Translations under genes and position numbers: made by a program | The notes under the pieces: generated by a model | Told to the model about the DNA's origin: nothing | Seen by the model: the letters and a program-made list of their open reading frames with translations, nothing else | Database searches by the model: none | From: Marinobacter litoralis | GTDB lineage: Bacteria > Pseudomonadota > Gammaproteobacteria > Pseudomonadales > Oleiphilaceae | DNA length: 64,000 nucleotides | Direction: 5' to 3' | NCBI RefSeq assembly: GCF_003336705.1 | Contig: NZ_QMDL01000001.1 | Coordinates: 682,001-746,000, forward strand | Shown here: positions 27,315 to 37,462 of the stretch, piece after piece | Layout: every line of letters begins with the position of its first letter | Position numbering within the stretch: the first letter of the stretch is position 1

Positions 27315-28049
27315 TTACGCGCTATCCAGCGGAGTCTTCTTGAGTTCGAGTGGCGTTTCGGGCCTGGCGACAAGCCACCAGACGTTTTTGTCCCAGTCAC
27401 CCAGTACTATGCGGCGAGCGGGCTTTTCGTTGGCTTTCAGTTCGTGAATCGCCGGGCGGTGAGTGTGCCCGTGAATCATCAGTTGAACATCGTGGCGTTC
27501 GAATTCGTTCACCACTTCGTCAAGGTTCACGTCCATGATGGATTCGGCCTTGCCCTGGTTCTTCGCCATGGAGATTTCCCGGAGCTGACGCGCCATCAGT
27601 TGACGATCTTTCAATGGTCTCGCCAGCAACATTTCGACGGTCTTCGGATTGCGCATATTGGCGCGGAATTTCTGGTATTCCACGTCATCCGTGCACAGGC
27701 TATCGCCGTGCATCAGCAGGGCAGGCGTGCCGTACAGGTCGATTACTGTCGGGTCATCCAGCAGGGTTGCACCAACGCGCTCGCAGAAATCTTCACCAAT
27801 AAGGAAGTCCCGGTTGCCGTGCATCAGATAGATGTCGGTTCCGGAAGTGCTGACTTCTCTCAGAGCTGCTGCTATCTGTTCCTGCAGCGGAGTTCGCTCG
27901 TCGTCGCCAATCCAGGCTTCGAAGAAGTCGCCGAGAATGTAGAGGCGTTCAACGCCCATGGCTTCATTCCGAAGGAAGCTAAGAAAAGCGCCCGTGATGT
28001 CCGGGCGCGTTTCTTCAAGGTGTAAATCCGAGATGAACAGTGTGCTCAC
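27315..28049 (-). CDS. lpxH: UDP-2,3-diacylglucosamine diphosphatase LpxH
   Basis: LpxH makes lipid X from UDP-2,3-diacylglucosamine in lipid A synthesis at the inner membrane face. The 244-residue calcineurin-like phosphoesterase has the metal motifs SDLHL, LGDFFEAWIGDD, HGNRDF and GHTHRP. It starts with GTG overlapping the ppiB stop (GTGA), with GAGG 4-5 bases upstream. Order glnS/ppiB/lpxH is the same as in Pseudomonas. Confidence 0.93.
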   Translation of the reverse strand: MSTLFISDLHLEETRPDITGAFLSFLRNEAMGVERLYILGDFFEAWIGDDERTPLQEQIAAALREVSTSGTDIYLMHGNRDFLIGEDFCERVGATLLDDPTVIDLYGTPALLMHGDSLCTDDVEYQKFRANMRNPKTVEMLLARPLKDRQLMARQLREISMAKNQGKAESIMDVNLDEVVNEFERHDVQLMIHGHTHRPAIHELKANEKPARRIVLGDWDKNVWWLVARPETPLELKKTPLDSA

Positions 28050-28546
28050 GCGGCCTCCACGACCTCAGCTTTAATAATCACAATGTCTTCAGCCGGCACG
28101 TCTTGATGGCCGGAGCGCATGGTCGTGCGGGTCGCACGGATTTTGTTCACGGTTTCCATGCCTTCAGCAACCTTGCCGAATACACAGTAGCCCCAGCCTT
28201 CAGCGTTCTTTCCAGTGTGGTCCAGGAAGCCGTTGTTCTCAACGTTGATGAAGAACTGGGCGGTTGCCGAATGAGGATCCATGGTGCGAGCCATGGCAAC
28301 GGTGCCAATCATGTTGCTCAGACCGTTGTCCGCTTCGTTTTGAATGGGGTCGCGGGTTTGACGCGGCTTCATGCCGGGTTCGAATCCGCCACCTTGAACC
28401 ATAAAGTTGCTGATTACCCGGTGAAAAATGAGGCCGTCGTAGAAACCGTCGCGAACGTACTGTTCGAAGTTTTTCGCTGTTTCCGGAGCATTTTCGTAAT
28501 CGAGTTCCAGTTTGATATCACCGAGATTGGTTTGCAGCAGAATCAT
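28046..28546 (-). CDS. ppiB: Peptidyl-prolyl cis-trans isomerase B
   Basis: A 166-residue cytoplasmic cyclophilin with the core motifs FHRVI, QGGGF and FINVENNGFLD. It catalyses prolyl isomerisation in protein folding. No signal peptide is seen, which points to PpiB and not PpiA. It is divergent from glnS and overlaps lpxH by 4 bases, so the two form an operon. Confidence 0.92.
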   Translation of the reverse strand: MILLQTNLGDIKLELDYENAPETAKNFEQYVRDGFYDGLIFHRVISNFMVQGGGFEPGMKPRQTRDPIQNEADNGLSNMIGTVAMARTMDPHSATAQFFINVENNGFLDHTGKNAEGWGYCVFGKVAEGMETVNKIRATRTTMRSGHQDVPAEDIVIIKAEVVEAA

Positions 28547-28638
28547 CAGGGCTTCCTGTAATGGGTGTGTAAAGGTTCAAAGTAAGCATTGTACTGAAGA
28601 GTTTCGTCCTGTGCATGAGTACTGCCAGGATTTGTGAG

Positions 28639-28644
28639 TATAAT
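28639..28644 (+). promoter_or_regulatory. -10 box of glnS
   Basis: A perfect TATAAT 61 bases before the glnS ATG. No good -35 box lies 16-18 bases upstream, so the call rests on the -10 box alone. Confidence 0.45.
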
Positions 28645-28705
28645 AGGCGGTTTAACGGAGCCTCTGAATAGCTCCCACAATTCATTCCCTGTTGACAGAG
28701 ATTGT

Positions 28706-30385
28706 ATGAGCGCCGAGTCGAAGAAAGCCCACAACTTTATTCAGAGCCTGATCGAAGATGCCGTCGCCAAGGGCGAGCACACGGGCAAAGTCGTTACCCG
28801 GTTTCCGCCTGAGCCCAATGGTTACCTGCATGTTGGTCATGCCAAATCTATCTGCCTGAACTTCGGCATTGCTGAGACGTTTGAAGGCGAATGCAACCTC
28901 CGCTTCGATGATACCAACCCGGAGAAGGAAAGCCTGGAATACATTAACGCCATCAAGCGTGATGTCGAATGGCTTGGCTTCGAATGGGCGGACGAAGTGC
29001 GTTACGCCTCCGATTACTTCGATCAACTTTATGCTTTCGCTGAAGAGTTGATTGAAAAGGGTAAGGCCTATGTCTGCGCGTTGACGGCGGATGAAATGGC
29101 CGAATACCGTGGCTCCCTGAAAGAACCGGGTAAGAACAGCCCGTACCGTGATCGCCCGAGAGACGAAAGTTTGCAGTTGTTCCGCGACATGCGTGATGGC
29201 AAATTCCAGAACGGTGAGTTGGTGTTGCGTGCCAAGATCGATATGGCGTCCCCGAACATCAACATGCGTGACCCGATTCTGTACCGCATTCGTTATGCGG
29301 ATCATCACCAGACAGGCGACAAGTGGTGCATTTACCCGATGTACGACTTCACGCACCCGATTTCGGATGCGCTGGAAGGCATCACTCATTCTTTGTGTAC
29401 TCTTGAATTCGAGGACCATCGCCCGTTGTACGACTGGGTGCTGGACAACATCACCATTCCTTGCCATCCGCGGCAGATTGAGTTTGCCCGCCTGAACTTG
29501 AACTACACCGTCACCAGTAAGCGTAAGCTGAAGCGGTTGGTTGACGACAACGTAGTGGATGGCTGGGACGATCCGCGTATGCCGACGATCTCCGGTATGC
29601 GTCGCCGTGGCTTTACGCCGGAGTCTATCCGGACCTTCTGTGACATGATCGGTGTCAATAAGGCTGGCGGAACAGTGGATGTGGGTATGCTTGAGCATGC
29701 CATCCGCGAAGATTTGAACGCCCGTGCACCGCGAGCTATGTGTGTGATGCGCCCGATCAAGGTGACGTTGACCAACTACCCCGAGGGGCAGACCGAAACA
29801 CTGACCCTGCCGGTTCATCCGCAGAACCCCGATATGGGTGAGCGTGAAGTCACCTGGAGCCAGGTGCTGTATATCGACCGTGAAGACTTTGCGCTGGAAC
29901 CTCCGCGTAAGTGGAAGCGTTTGGCTCCGGATCAGGCGGTGCGCCTGCGCGGTGGTTATGTGATGACGTGCAAAGAAGTGATTCGTGACGACAGCGGTGA
30001 GATCGTTGAACTCAAGTGCGAATACGATCCCAAAACTTTGGGGGTGAATCCGGAAGGCTACAAGCCGAATGGCGTGATCCACTGGGTGTCGGCTGCGGAC
30101 AGCGTTGAAGTGCGCATCAACCAATACGACCGTTTGTTCAATCATGAAGCACCGGACAGCGACAAGGAAGGTGACATGATGGATCACATCAATCCGGATT
30201 CTCTGGTTGTTCTTGAGGGCGCGCGTGTAGAGAAAAGTTTGGCTTCGCCTCGCACCGATTTGCCTTATCAGTTCGAGCGTGAAGGATACTTCTTCTGTGA
30301 TCAGGCGCTGACCGACAGTGCTGGAATGCCTGTCTTCAATCGGACCGTGACCTTGCGGGATTCCTGGGGCAAGGGGGGCAAGTAA
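28706..30385 (+). CDS. glnS: Glutaminyl-tRNA synthetase
   Basis: Class I synthetase that charges tRNA-Gln. Motifs: [15 protein letters not shown] (HIGH box) and VTSKRKL (KMSKS box), followed by the two-barrel anticodon-binding domain. The frame extends 24 codons upstream, but the ATG at 28706 gives [18 protein letters not shown], the normal N-terminus, and 559 residues (E. coli 554). The ribosome site is weak (CAGAG). The TAA overlaps the cysS ATG by one base (TAATG). Confidence 0.95.
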   Translation: MSAESKKAHNFIQSLIEDAVAKGEHTGKVVTRFPPEPNGYLHVGHAKSICLNFGIAETFEGECNLRFDDTNPEKESLEYINAIKRDVEWLGFEWADEVRYASDYFDQLYAFAEELIEKGKAYVCALTADEMAEYRGSLKEPGKNSPYRDRPRDESLQLFRDMRDGKFQNGELVLRAKIDMASPNINMRDPILYRIRYADHHQTGDKWCIYPMYDFTHPISDALEGITHSLCTLEFEDHRPLYDWVLDNITIPCHPRQIEFARLNLNYTVTSKRKLKRLVDDNVVDGWDDPRMPTISGMRRRGFTPESIRTFCDMIGVNKAGGTVDVGMLEHAIREDLNARAPRAMCVMRPIKVTLTNYPEGQTETLTLPVHPQNPDMGEREVTWSQVLYIDREDFALEPPRKWKRLAPDQAVRLRGGYVMTCKEVIRDDSGEIVELKCEYDPKTLGVNPEGYKPNGVIHWVSAADSVEVRINQYDRLFNHEAPDSDKEGDMMDHINPDSLVVLEGARVEKSLASPRTDLPYQFEREGYFFCDQALTDSAGMPVFNRTVTLRDSWGKGGK

Positions 30386-31770
30386 TGCGAATTTACAATA
30401 CGCTTACGCAGAAAAAAGAAGAGTTTAAGCCGATCGAGCCGGGCAAGGTGCGCATGTACGTGTGCGGCATGACCGTGTATGACTATTGCCACTTGGGCCA
30501 CGGGCGTGTGCTGGTGGCCTTCGATGTGATCAGCCGCTACCTGCGTCACCGAGGTTATGACGTGCACTACGTGCGCAACGTCACCGACATTGATGACAAG
30601 ATTCTGCGCCGGGCTGAGGAAAATGGTGAGGTTTATACCGACCTGACCGAGCGCATGATCGATGCCATGCACGAAGACGAGGCGCGTTTGGGGGTGCAGT
30701 CCCCGAACGAAGAGCCTCGGGCAACCGCATTTATCGGCGAAATCATCTCAATGATTGAGACTTTGATTGCCGGTGGTCACGCCTACGCTGCCGATAACGG
30801 TGATGTGTACTTCGCGGTGGATTCATTCCCGGATTACGGCAAGCTCAGCAAGAAAAAGCTGGAAGATCTGGTGGCCGGGGCGCGAGTGGGTGTGCAGGAA
30901 GCCAAGCGCAGTCCGGCGGACTTTGCTCTTTGGAAGGCTGCTAAATCGGGTGAAGTGAGCTGGCCTTCGCCCTGGGGCGATGGTCGCCCTGGTTGGCACA
31001 TTGAGTGCTCGGCCATGTCCACCAAATGCTTGGGGGACACCTTTGATATTCACGGTGGCGGTCCGGACTTGTTGTTCCCGCATCATGAAAACGAAATTGC
31101 CCAGTCTGAATGTGCCACGGGTCATAAGTTCGTTCATACCTGGATGCACGCCGGTGCCATTCGCGTGAACAAAGAGAAGATGTCCAAGTCATTAGGCAAC
31201 TTTTTTACCATTCGCGAGATTCTGGAAACTTACCCGGCGGAAGTGGTTCGCTACTTCTTGGTGTCCAGCCATTACCGGAGTCAGGTGGATTACTCGGCAG
31301 ACAGTCTGGCCGAAGCTAGTCGCACGCTGACCAAGCTCTATCATGCCTTGCGCGGCGTTACACCAGCTTCGAGCGACGATGTTCCGGAAACCGAACACGA
31401 CCGTCGATTTGCGGAAGTGATGGACGACGACTTTAACACCGCGGGCGCTATCGCTGTGTTGCATGCGGTGGCAAATGATATAAATCAACATCGTCGTGAA
31501 GGCGATGAAGAAAAGGCGGCGTATAGTGCTGCTGTTCTGGTGCGCTTGGGTAGTGTGCTGGGGTTGCTGCAACAAGACCCGGAAGCCTTCTTCCAGGCCG
31601 ATACCGGTAGCGAGCTGAATGCGGATGATATCGAGGCCATGATTCAGGCCCGTGCCGAGGCTCGTAAAGCCAAGGACTTCGCAGAAAGTGATCGAATCCG
31701 GGACGAGTTGCTCGAGAAGGGTATCGTTCTTGACGACAGTCGGGAAGGGACTACTTGGCGTCGGGCTTAA
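30385..31770 (+). CDS. cysS: Cysteinyl-tRNA synthetase
   Basis: A 461-residue class I synthetase with the zinc-binding start YVCGMTVYD, the HIGH-type box HLGHGR, the HIECSAMS and HHENEIAQSE zinc ligands and the KMSKS box (KEKMSKSLGN). It is coupled to glnS by a one-base stop/start overlap, as in Pseudomonas where the genes are also adjacent. Confidence 0.95.
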   Translation: MRIYNTLTQKKEEFKPIEPGKVRMYVCGMTVYDYCHLGHGRVLVAFDVISRYLRHRGYDVHYVRNVTDIDDKILRRAEENGEVYTDLTERMIDAMHEDEARLGVQSPNEEPRATAFIGEIISMIETLIAGGHAYAADNGDVYFAVDSFPDYGKLSKKKLEDLVAGARVGVQEAKRSPADFALWKAAKSGEVSWPSPWGDGRPGWHIECSAMSTKCLGDTFDIHGGGPDLLFPHHENEIAQSECATGHKFVHTWMHAGAIRVNKEKMSKSLGNFFTIREILETYPAEVVRYFLVSSHYRSQVDYSADSLAEASRTLTKLYHALRGVTPASSDDVPETEHDRRFAEVMDDDFNTAGAIAVLHAVANDINQHRREGDEEKAAYSAAVLVRLGSVLGLLQQDPEAFFQADTGSELNADDIEAMIQARAEARKAKDFAESDRIRDELLEKGIVLDDSREGTTWRRA

Positions 31771-31811
31771 TGCTCGGAGTTTCGACAAAAGCCGTATTGT
31801 TATTTTCGGGA

Positions 31812-31840
31812 ATGACCTTGTAGGGAATTTCACGTACAAT
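31812..31840 (+). promoter_or_regulatory. Candidate promoter of glcB
   Basis: ATGACC (31812-31817, 4 of 6), a 17-base spacer and TACAAT (31835-31840, 5 of 6) lie 80 bases before the glcB start. Confidence 0.45.
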
Positions 31841-31920
31841 GCGGCGCTCAAATATTCATGCCCTTGAGAGCTTGATGCAATCAGGGAGTCGGGAAACATA
31901 ACCCATTGAGGCAGGTAACG

Positions 31921-34092
31921 ATGACAGAACGCGTTCAAGTTGGCGGCATTCAGGTCGCAAAGAATCTGTATGACTTCGTGAACAACGAAGCCATTCCAGG
32001 CACCGGTATTGATGCCGACAAATTCTGGGCCGAGTTCGACAAGATTGTGAACGAGCTGGCACCGCGCAACCGTGATTTGCTCGCCAAGCGTGATGCCATT
32101 CAAGAAAAGCTGGACACCTGGAATCGTGACCATAAAGGTCAGAAGCTGGACATGGCTGAGTACAAGTCATTCCTGAAAGAAATCGGTTATCTGGTGGATG
32201 AGCCAGAAGAGTTCAAGATTTCTACTTCTAACGTAGATCCTGAAGTTGCCACCATGGCTGGCCCGCAGCTGGTTGTGCCGGTGATGAATGCTCGTTTCGC
32301 CCTGAACGCTGCTAACGCTCGCTGGGGTAGCTTGTACGATGCACTGTACGGCACCGACGCACTGTCAGAAGAAGATGGCGCTGAGAAAGGTCGTGGCTAC
32401 AACCCGGTACGTGGTGCCAAGGTAATCGAGTGGGCTCGTAACCTGCTGGACAGCTCTGCACCCCTGGCAGCTGGCAGCCATAAAGATGCGGCCAAATACT
32501 ACGTTGATGGCGGCAAGCTGGCGGTCAAACTGCAAAATGGCGAAGTGACTGGCCTGAAAGACGAGTCTGGTTTCGTCGGCTTCACGGGAGCGGCTGATGA
32601 GCCGACTGGCCTGTTGCTGGTTAAGAACGGCATGCACTTTGAAATCCAGATCGATGCAGCGCATCCGATCGGAAAAGACGACGGCGCGAACGTGAAAGAT
32701 GTTCTGATGGAGTCTGCTCTGACTACCATTATGGACTGCGAAGATTCTGTTGCTGCGGTCGATGCCGAAGACAAAGTTGTGGCATACAAGAACTGGCTGG
32801 GCCTGATGAAGGGTGACCTGGAAGAGTCGTTCGAAAAAGGCGGCAAGCAGGTGACTCGTCGTATGAATCCGGACCGCGCTTACACGGCGGCGGATGGCAG
32901 CGACTTGACTCTAAAGGGTCGCAGCATGATGTTCGTGCGTAACGTGGGTCACCTGATGACTAACCCTGCCATTCTTCTGGCTGACGGCAGCGAAGTTCCT
33001 GAAGGTCTGATGGATGGCTTTGTTACCTCCTTGATCGCTATCCACGATCTGAAGGGTAATGGCCAGTTCCAGAACAGCACCAAGGGATCTGTGTACATTG
33101 TTAAGCCGAAGATGCACGGACCGGAAGAAGTTGCGTTCACGAACGAGTTCTTTGGTCGCGTAGAAGATGCTCTTGGTCTGCCGCGCTTCACGTTGAAAGT
33201 GGGCATCATGGACGAAGAGCGTCGCACCACCGTTAACCTGAAAGCCTGTATCCACGCAGCGAAAGAGCGTACGGTCTTCATTAACACCGGCTTCCTGGAT
33301 CGCACCGGTGATGAAATGCACACCTCTATGGAGTTGGGCCCGTTCATCCGCAAGGGTCAGATGAAACAGGCTGCCTGGATCGGCGCTTACGAGCAGTGGA
33401 ACGTTGATATCGGTCTTGAGGCCGGCCTTTCTGGTGTTGCGCAGATTGGTAAAGGTATGTGGGCGATGCCAGATCTAATGGCAGGCATGCTGGAGCAGAA
33501 GATCGGTCATCCGAAGTCTGGCGCGAACACTGCTTGGGTTCCGTCTCCGACTGCGGCCACTCTGCATGCGACTCACTACCACCAGGTGAACGTGTTTGAT
33601 GTTCAGAAAGAGTTGGCTAGCCGTCAGCGCGCTGCTCTGGACGATATTCTCACTGTGCCGGTTATGGAAGACCCGTCTTCGTTGACCGCTGAAGACATTC
33701 AGCAGGAGCTGGACAACAATGCTCAGGGTATCCTGGGTTACGTTGTTCGTTGGATTGACAGTGGTGTTGGTTGTTCTAAGGTGCCAGACATCAATGATGT
33801 GGGCCTGATGGAAGACCGTGCGACTCTGCGTATCTCCTCTCAGTTGCTGACTAACTGGTTGTACCACGGTATCTGCACTGAAGAGCAGATTTTGGAAACC
33901 ATGAAGCGCATGGCCGCTGTTGTTGACCGTCAGAACGCCAACGACCCGTCTTACCGTAACATGGCGCCAGGCTTCGATGGCATCGCCTTCCAGGCAGCCA
34001 TGGATCTGGTTCTGAAGGGTCGTGAGCAGCCGAACGGCTACACTGAGCCGCTACTGCACGCTTACCGCCTGAAGGCGAAAGCTAGCCAGTAA
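31921..34092 (+). CDS. glcB: Malate synthase G
   Basis: Condenses glyoxylate with acetyl-CoA to malate. The 723-residue protein is the monomeric G form, with [16 protein letters not shown], the [11 protein letters not shown] region and a C-terminal catalytic-lid domain. The ATG at 31921 ([16 protein letters not shown]) matches Pseudomonas GlcB; the frame is open five codons further. GlcB serves growth on acetate, fatty acids or glycolate; no glcDEF or aceA gene is in the window. A strong terminator follows. Confidence 0.95.
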   Translation: MTERVQVGGIQVAKNLYDFVNNEAIPGTGIDADKFWAEFDKIVNELAPRNRDLLAKRDAIQEKLDTWNRDHKGQKLDMAEYKSFLKEIGYLVDEPEEFKISTSNVDPEVATMAGPQLVVPVMNARFALNAANARWGSLYDALYGTDALSEEDGAEKGRGYNPVRGAKVIEWARNLLDSSAPLAAGSHKDAAKYYVDGGKLAVKLQNGEVTGLKDESGFVGFTGAADEPTGLLLVKNGMHFEIQIDAAHPIGKDDGANVKDVLMESALTTIMDCEDSVAAVDAEDKVVAYKNWLGLMKGDLEESFEKGGKQVTRRMNPDRAYTAADGSDLTLKGRSMMFVRNVGHLMTNPAILLADGSEVPEGLMDGFVTSLIAIHDLKGNGQFQNSTKGSVYIVKPKMHGPEEVAFTNEFFGRVEDALGLPRFTLKVGIMDEERRTTVNLKACIHAAKERTVFINTGFLDRTGDEMHTSMELGPFIRKGQMKQAAWIGAYEQWNVDIGLEAGLSGVAQIGKGMWAMPDLMAGMLEQKIGHPKSGANTAWVPSPTAATLHATHYHQVNVFDVQKELASRQRAALDDILTVPVMEDPSSLTAEDIQQELDNNAQGILGYVVRWIDSGVGCSKVPDINDVGLMEDRATLRISSQLLTNWLYHGICTEEQILETMKRMAAVVDRQNANDPSYRNMAPGFDGIAFQAAMDLVLKGREQPNGYTEPLLHAYRLKAKASQ

Positions 34093-34109
34093 CAAGGCTT
34101 AAGAAATGA

Positions 34110-34136
34110 AAAACCCCGCTTTTGCGGGGTTTTTTT
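34110..34136 (+). terminator. Intrinsic terminator after glcB
   Basis: AAAACCCCGC (34110-34119), a TTTT loop, GCGGGGTTTT and further T residues. The A-rich left side lets it also serve folD transcripts from the other strand. Confidence 0.88.
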
Positions 34137-34187
34137 ATGGTTGCCGGATGATGGCGGCGAGGGTTGCCGTGATGTGTCGGCGCCGTG

Positions 34188-35045
34188 TCAGTCTGCGTGC
34201 AACACGTCAGCGGCGTACAGGGTGTTCTCAAGCAGCTTGGCGATGGTCATGGGGCCTACGCCGCCCGGGACCGGGGTAATGAACGCTGCGCGCTCTGAGG
34301 CGGCCTCAAAGTCGACATCGCCGCACAAGGAGCCGTTCTCGAGTCGATTGATGCCTACGTCAATGACGGTGGCGCCGGGTTTGACCCATTCCCCTTTGAT
34401 GATTCCCGGTTTGCCTACAGCGGCGATCAGAATATCGGCTTCACCAACGAATTTTTCAAGGTTGGCTGTGAAGCGATGACATACGGTCGCGGTAGCACCT
34501 TTAAGTAGCAGTTCCATGCTCATAGGGCGCCCTACGATGTTGGATGCACCCACAATGACGGCGTGCTGGCCCTTGTAAGGGGTGCCGATGGAGTCGAGTA
34601 GGGTGATGACGCCTGCTGGCGTGCAGGGGCGCAGGGTGGGTTTACGCTGCATCAGGCGGCCGATGTTAAACGGGTGGAAGCCATCGACATCTTTGTCTGG
34701 GCGAATTTTTACCAGTATAGGGTCTGCGTCCAGGTGCGAGGGTAGGGGGAGTTGCACGAGAATGCCGTCGATTGCCGGATTCTCGTTCAGCTCGTCTACT
34801 AGTGCCTCCAGGGCATCCTGAGATGTGTCTTCCGGCAGGTCGTACGACAACGACATAATACCTGCTTGCTCGCAGGCCTTGCGTTTGTTGCCCACATATA
34901 CCTGTGAGGCTGGGTCGTTGCCGACCAGAATGACCGCCAGGCCCGGGGCTCTGAGGCCTTTCTGTTTGCGGGCTTCAACGCCGACAGCAACTTGCTGTCG
35001 AACCTGTGCGGCAATTTCTTTTCCTTTAATTAGTGTGGCGCTCAT
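34188..35045 (-). CDS. folD: Methylenetetrahydrofolate dehydrogenase/cyclohydrolase FolD
   Basis: Bifunctional NADP-dependent enzyme of one-carbon metabolism. The 285-residue protein has the [13 protein letters not shown] region with the catalytic Lys, QLPLPSHLD and the Rossmann motif [10 protein letters not shown]. The frame is open 21 codons further upstream, but the ATG at 35045 gives [14 protein letters not shown], the family start, with TGGAAA before it. It is divergent from the tRNA cluster, as in Pseudomonas. Confidence 0.94.
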   Translation of the reverse strand: MSATLIKGKEIAAQVRQQVAVGVEARKQKGLRAPGLAVILVGNDPASQVYVGNKRKACEQAGIMSLSYDLPEDTSQDALEALVDELNENPAIDGILVQLPLPSHLDADPILVKIRPDKDVDGFHPFNIGRLMQRKPTLRPCTPAGVITLLDSIGTPYKGQHAVIVGASNIVGRPMSMELLLKGATATVCHRFTANLEKFVGEADILIAAVGKPGIIKGEWVKPGATVIDVGINRLENGSLCGDVDFEAASERAAFITPVPGGVGPMTIAKLLENTLYAADVLHAD

Positions 35046-35212
35046 GTTTCCATCTTGTAGGTTGGGCATGAATAATGGTGTAATAGTGAAGGTCAGGCAT
35101 TGTCTCATGGTTCAGCATTCTCGCCAACGTAAGTAGGTGGCGTAAATGTTCCTCCCAAGAGGGTCGTGAGAAGGCGCTTTCATAATTATCTAAATGATTT
35201 TCAAATTCTTTG

Positions 35213-35241
35213 TTGACGGATGCGAATCTCGAAGGTAATAT
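35213..35241 (+). promoter_or_regulatory. Sigma-70 promoter of the tRNA cluster
   Basis: TTGACG (35213-35218), a 17-base spacer and TAATAT (35236-35241), followed by a GCGCGCC discriminator and the first tRNA 40 bases on. The GC-rich discriminator is typical of stringently controlled stable-RNA promoters. Confidence 0.75.
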
Positions 35242-35281
35242 GCGCGCCAACTTTGCTGAAGCACTTGTTGTTCAGTCTTAT

Positions 35282-35358
35282 CGGGGTATAGCGCAGTCTG
35301 GTAGCGCGCCTGCTTTGGGAGCAGGATGTCGGGAGTTCGAATCTCTCTACCCCGACCA
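35282..35358 (+). tRNA. tRNA-Pro (TGG)
   Basis: A full cloverleaf with acceptor CGGGGTA pairing to TACCCCG and an encoded CCA. The anticodon stem is 35309-35313 with 35321-35325, and the anticodon TGG is at 35316-35318. First of four tRNAs. Confidence 0.95.
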
Positions 35359-35390
35359 TTTTCTGAATATTCAGGTGGGCGAAAGGTCAA

Positions 35391-35467
35391 GCGCCCGTAG
35401 CTCAGCTGGATAGAGCATCCGCCTTCTAAGCGGATGGTCGCAGGTTCGAGTCCTGCCGGGCGCGCCA
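35391..35467 (+). tRNA. tRNA-Arg (TCT)
   Basis: Acceptor GCGCCCG pairs with CGGGCGC; discriminator G and CCA are encoded. Anticodon TCT at 35425-35427 in the loop CTTCTAA. Confidence 0.95.
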
Positions 35468-35530
35468 TTAGGCTCTAAGTTCGGTCTGCACCGGGCTCGT
35501 CAAACCAGCAAAGTTAAAGCTAGACAGATT

Positions 35531-35553
35531 AAAGTGCCATAGGGCACTTTTTT
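35531..35553 (+). terminator. Terminator-like hairpin inside the tRNA cluster
   Basis: AAAGTGCC (35531-35538) pairs with GGCACTTT (35543-35550), followed by a run of six T residues (35548-35553). It lies between tRNA-Arg and tRNA-His and ends 6 bases before tRNA-His. It has the form of an intrinsic terminator. Confidence 0.7.
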
Positions 35554-35559
35554 AATGTG

Positions 35560-35635
35560 GTGGACGTAGCTCAGTTGGTAGAGCTCAGGATTGTGACTCC
35601 TGCGGTCGAGGGTTCGAACCCCTTCGTCCACCCCA
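35560..35635 (+). tRNA. tRNA-His (GTG)
   Basis: Acceptor GTGGACG pairs with CGTCCAC; the extra G at -1 (35559) is encoded opposite discriminator C, and CCA is encoded. Anticodon GTG at 35593-35595. Confidence 0.95.
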
Positions 35636-35690
35636 CTTTATCTGTATGGCGGTTTCCGAAGATCTGAGTCTTCAGGTCCTATTCGGGCAT

Positions 35691-35775
35691 GCGAGAGTGG
35701 CGGAATTGGTAGACGCACTGGATTTAGGTTCCAGCGGGGCAACCTGTGAGAGTTCAAGTCTCTCCTCTCGCACCA
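35691..35775 (+). tRNA. tRNA-Leu (TAG)
   Basis: Class II tRNA with a long variable arm. Acceptor GCGAGAG pairs with CTCTCGC and CCA is encoded. Anticodon TAG at 35725-35727. Confidence 0.95.
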
Positions 35776-35994
35776 TCCTTCTTTGTTTTTCTGTTTTTAT
35801 CCCCATTTTTTACGTTTCCCGCTGTCATCATGCTGTTAAACCGTCATTCTGGTTGGCGCAATGATTCTCTCGGCAGGGTAAACCGTGATAAACTACCGGC
35901 TTTTAATTTTGCGTCCCGCTAGAGTGTTTCGCTCTTAAAGGGATTTTGTTTTAATTTTCATTCACATACAGAATCTGTAATTCGAGGATCTTCC

Positions 35995-37299
35995 ATGCAA
36001 GTGTCTGTTGAAACGACCTCTAACATCGAACGTCGCATGACGATTGGTGTGCCCGCCCAGGAAATTGATCAGGCGGTTCAGAAACGCCTACAGGAAACTG
36101 CTCGCACTGTTCGCTTGAACGGTTTCCGTCCAGGCAAGGTGCCCATGAGCGTGGTTAAGCGTCGTTTCGGTGACAGCATCCGTCAAGAAATCGTTGGCGA
36201 AGTTATGCGCGACAACTACATCAAGGCGCTGCAGGAGCAGGACATCAATCCAGCAGGTTGGCCTCGGTTTGAGCCAAAGACCATGGAAGAGGGTAAAGAC
36301 CTCGAGTTCGTGGCTGTGTTCGAAGTGCTGCCGGAAATCGAGCTGGGCGACCTGAGCAAAATCAATGTCGAGAAGCCTGTTGCTGAAGTAACCGACAAAG
36401 ATATCGATACCATGATCGATAACCTGCGTCGTCAGCAGGCGCCTATGAAAGAAGTTAAGCGCAAGTCCAAGAACAAGGACGTTGTGACCATCGACTTCAA
36501 AGGCACTATTGATGGCGAAGAGTTTGAAGGTGGCGCCGCTGAAGGGCACCGTCTGACTCTGGGCTCTGGCCAGATGATTCCGGGTTTCGAGAAGGCTATC
36601 GTTGGCGGTAAGACCGGCGAAGAGTTCGATATCGAAGTGACCTTCCCCGAGGACTACCACAACGAGGATCTGGCGGGTAAGCCGGCTACCTTCGCAATCA
36701 AGGTTCATAAAGTAGAAGAGCCTCAGTTGCCTGAGCTGAACGCCGAGTTCTTCCAGAAGTTCGGTATCGAAGCCGAAGATGAAGCCGGGTTCCGTGAAGA
36801 AGTTAAGAAAAACATGGAGCGCGAGCTGAAGCAGGCTGTATCCAACAAAGTTAAGAATGACGTTGTTGAAGGTCTGCTGGAAACAACTGAGCTGGACGTT
36901 CCGTCGTCTTTGGTTGATCAGGAAATCGATCGTCTGCGCCAGGAAGCCGTTCAGCGCTTTGGTGGTCAGGTAGACTTCCAGCAGCTGCCGAAGGAAATCT
37001 TTGAGGATCAGGCTCAGCGTCGAGTTAAGACAGGCTTGTTGTTCCAGGAAGTCGTTAAAGCCAACGATTTGAAAGCTGATGCGGCGAAAGTAGATGAAAA
37101 GATTCAGGAAATCGCGTCTACTTACGAGCAGCCAGAAGAAGTGGTAGCTCACTTCAACAGCAACCAGGAGCAGAAGACTCAGGTAGAGTCGGTTGTTCTC
37201 GAAGAAGCGGTTGTTGATTTGGTGCTGGGTCAGGCCAAAGTGAAAGAAAAGAAGATGAAGTACGAGGAAGCAGTCAAAGCTGGCCAAGCCCAGCGTTGA
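35995..37299 (+). CDS. tig: Trigger factor
   Basis: Ribosome-bound chaperone and prolyl isomerase. The 434-residue protein has the ribosome-binding loop GFRPGKVP near residue 45, the FKBP domain (about 150-245, VTIDFKGTIDGEEFEGG) and the C-terminal chaperone arms. It starts the conserved tig-clpP-clpX-lon series. The 219 bases between tRNA-Leu and tig hold no clear consensus promoter. A hairpin with a short T-tract follows. Confidence 0.95.
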   Translation: MQVSVETTSNIERRMTIGVPAQEIDQAVQKRLQETARTVRLNGFRPGKVPMSVVKRRFGDSIRQEIVGEVMRDNYIKALQEQDINPAGWPRFEPKTMEEGKDLEFVAVFEVLPEIELGDLSKINVEKPVAEVTDKDIDTMIDNLRRQQAPMKEVKRKSKNKDVVTIDFKGTIDGEEFEGGAAEGHRLTLGSGQMIPGFEKAIVGGKTGEEFDIEVTFPEDYHNEDLAGKPATFAIKVHKVEEPQLPELNAEFFQKFGIEAEDEAGFREEVKKNMERELKQAVSNKVKNDVVEGLLETTELDVPSSLVDQEIDRLRQEAVQRFGGQVDFQQLPKEIFEDQAQRRVKTGLLFQEVVKANDLKADAAKVDEKIQEIASTYEQPEEVVAHFNSNQEQKTQVESVVLEEAVVDLVLGQAKVKEKKMKYEEAVKAGQAQR

Positions 37300-37330
37300 T
37301 AGCTCGGGCATAGCCCTGAGTCGCTTTCTG

Positions 37331-37358
37331 GAAACAGCCGGTGTATCCGGCTGTTTTC
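37331..37358 (+). terminator. Intrinsic terminator after tig
   Basis: GAAACAGCCGG (37331-37341) pairs with CCGGCTGTTTTC (37347-37358), with a short T-run. It separates tig from clpP. Confidence 0.65.
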
Positions 37359-37462
37359 ATCTGGGCTCACTGCTGGCAAAGTATAAGGGTATCTTGGCTT
37401 TATATTCCGGATATCCTGCTGCAGGAGTCCATGCCCAATGTCTTTAAGGAGTTCAGGCACAC

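Noticed and set aside
28682..30187. A 501-codon open frame antisense to glnS
   Set aside because: Shadow of the well-identified glnS gene; no motifs, no ribosome site, composition typical of a reverse frame.
36088..37311. A 407-codon open frame antisense to tig
   Set aside because: Shadow of tig; Leu/Phe-rich composition results from reversed Glu and Lys codons.
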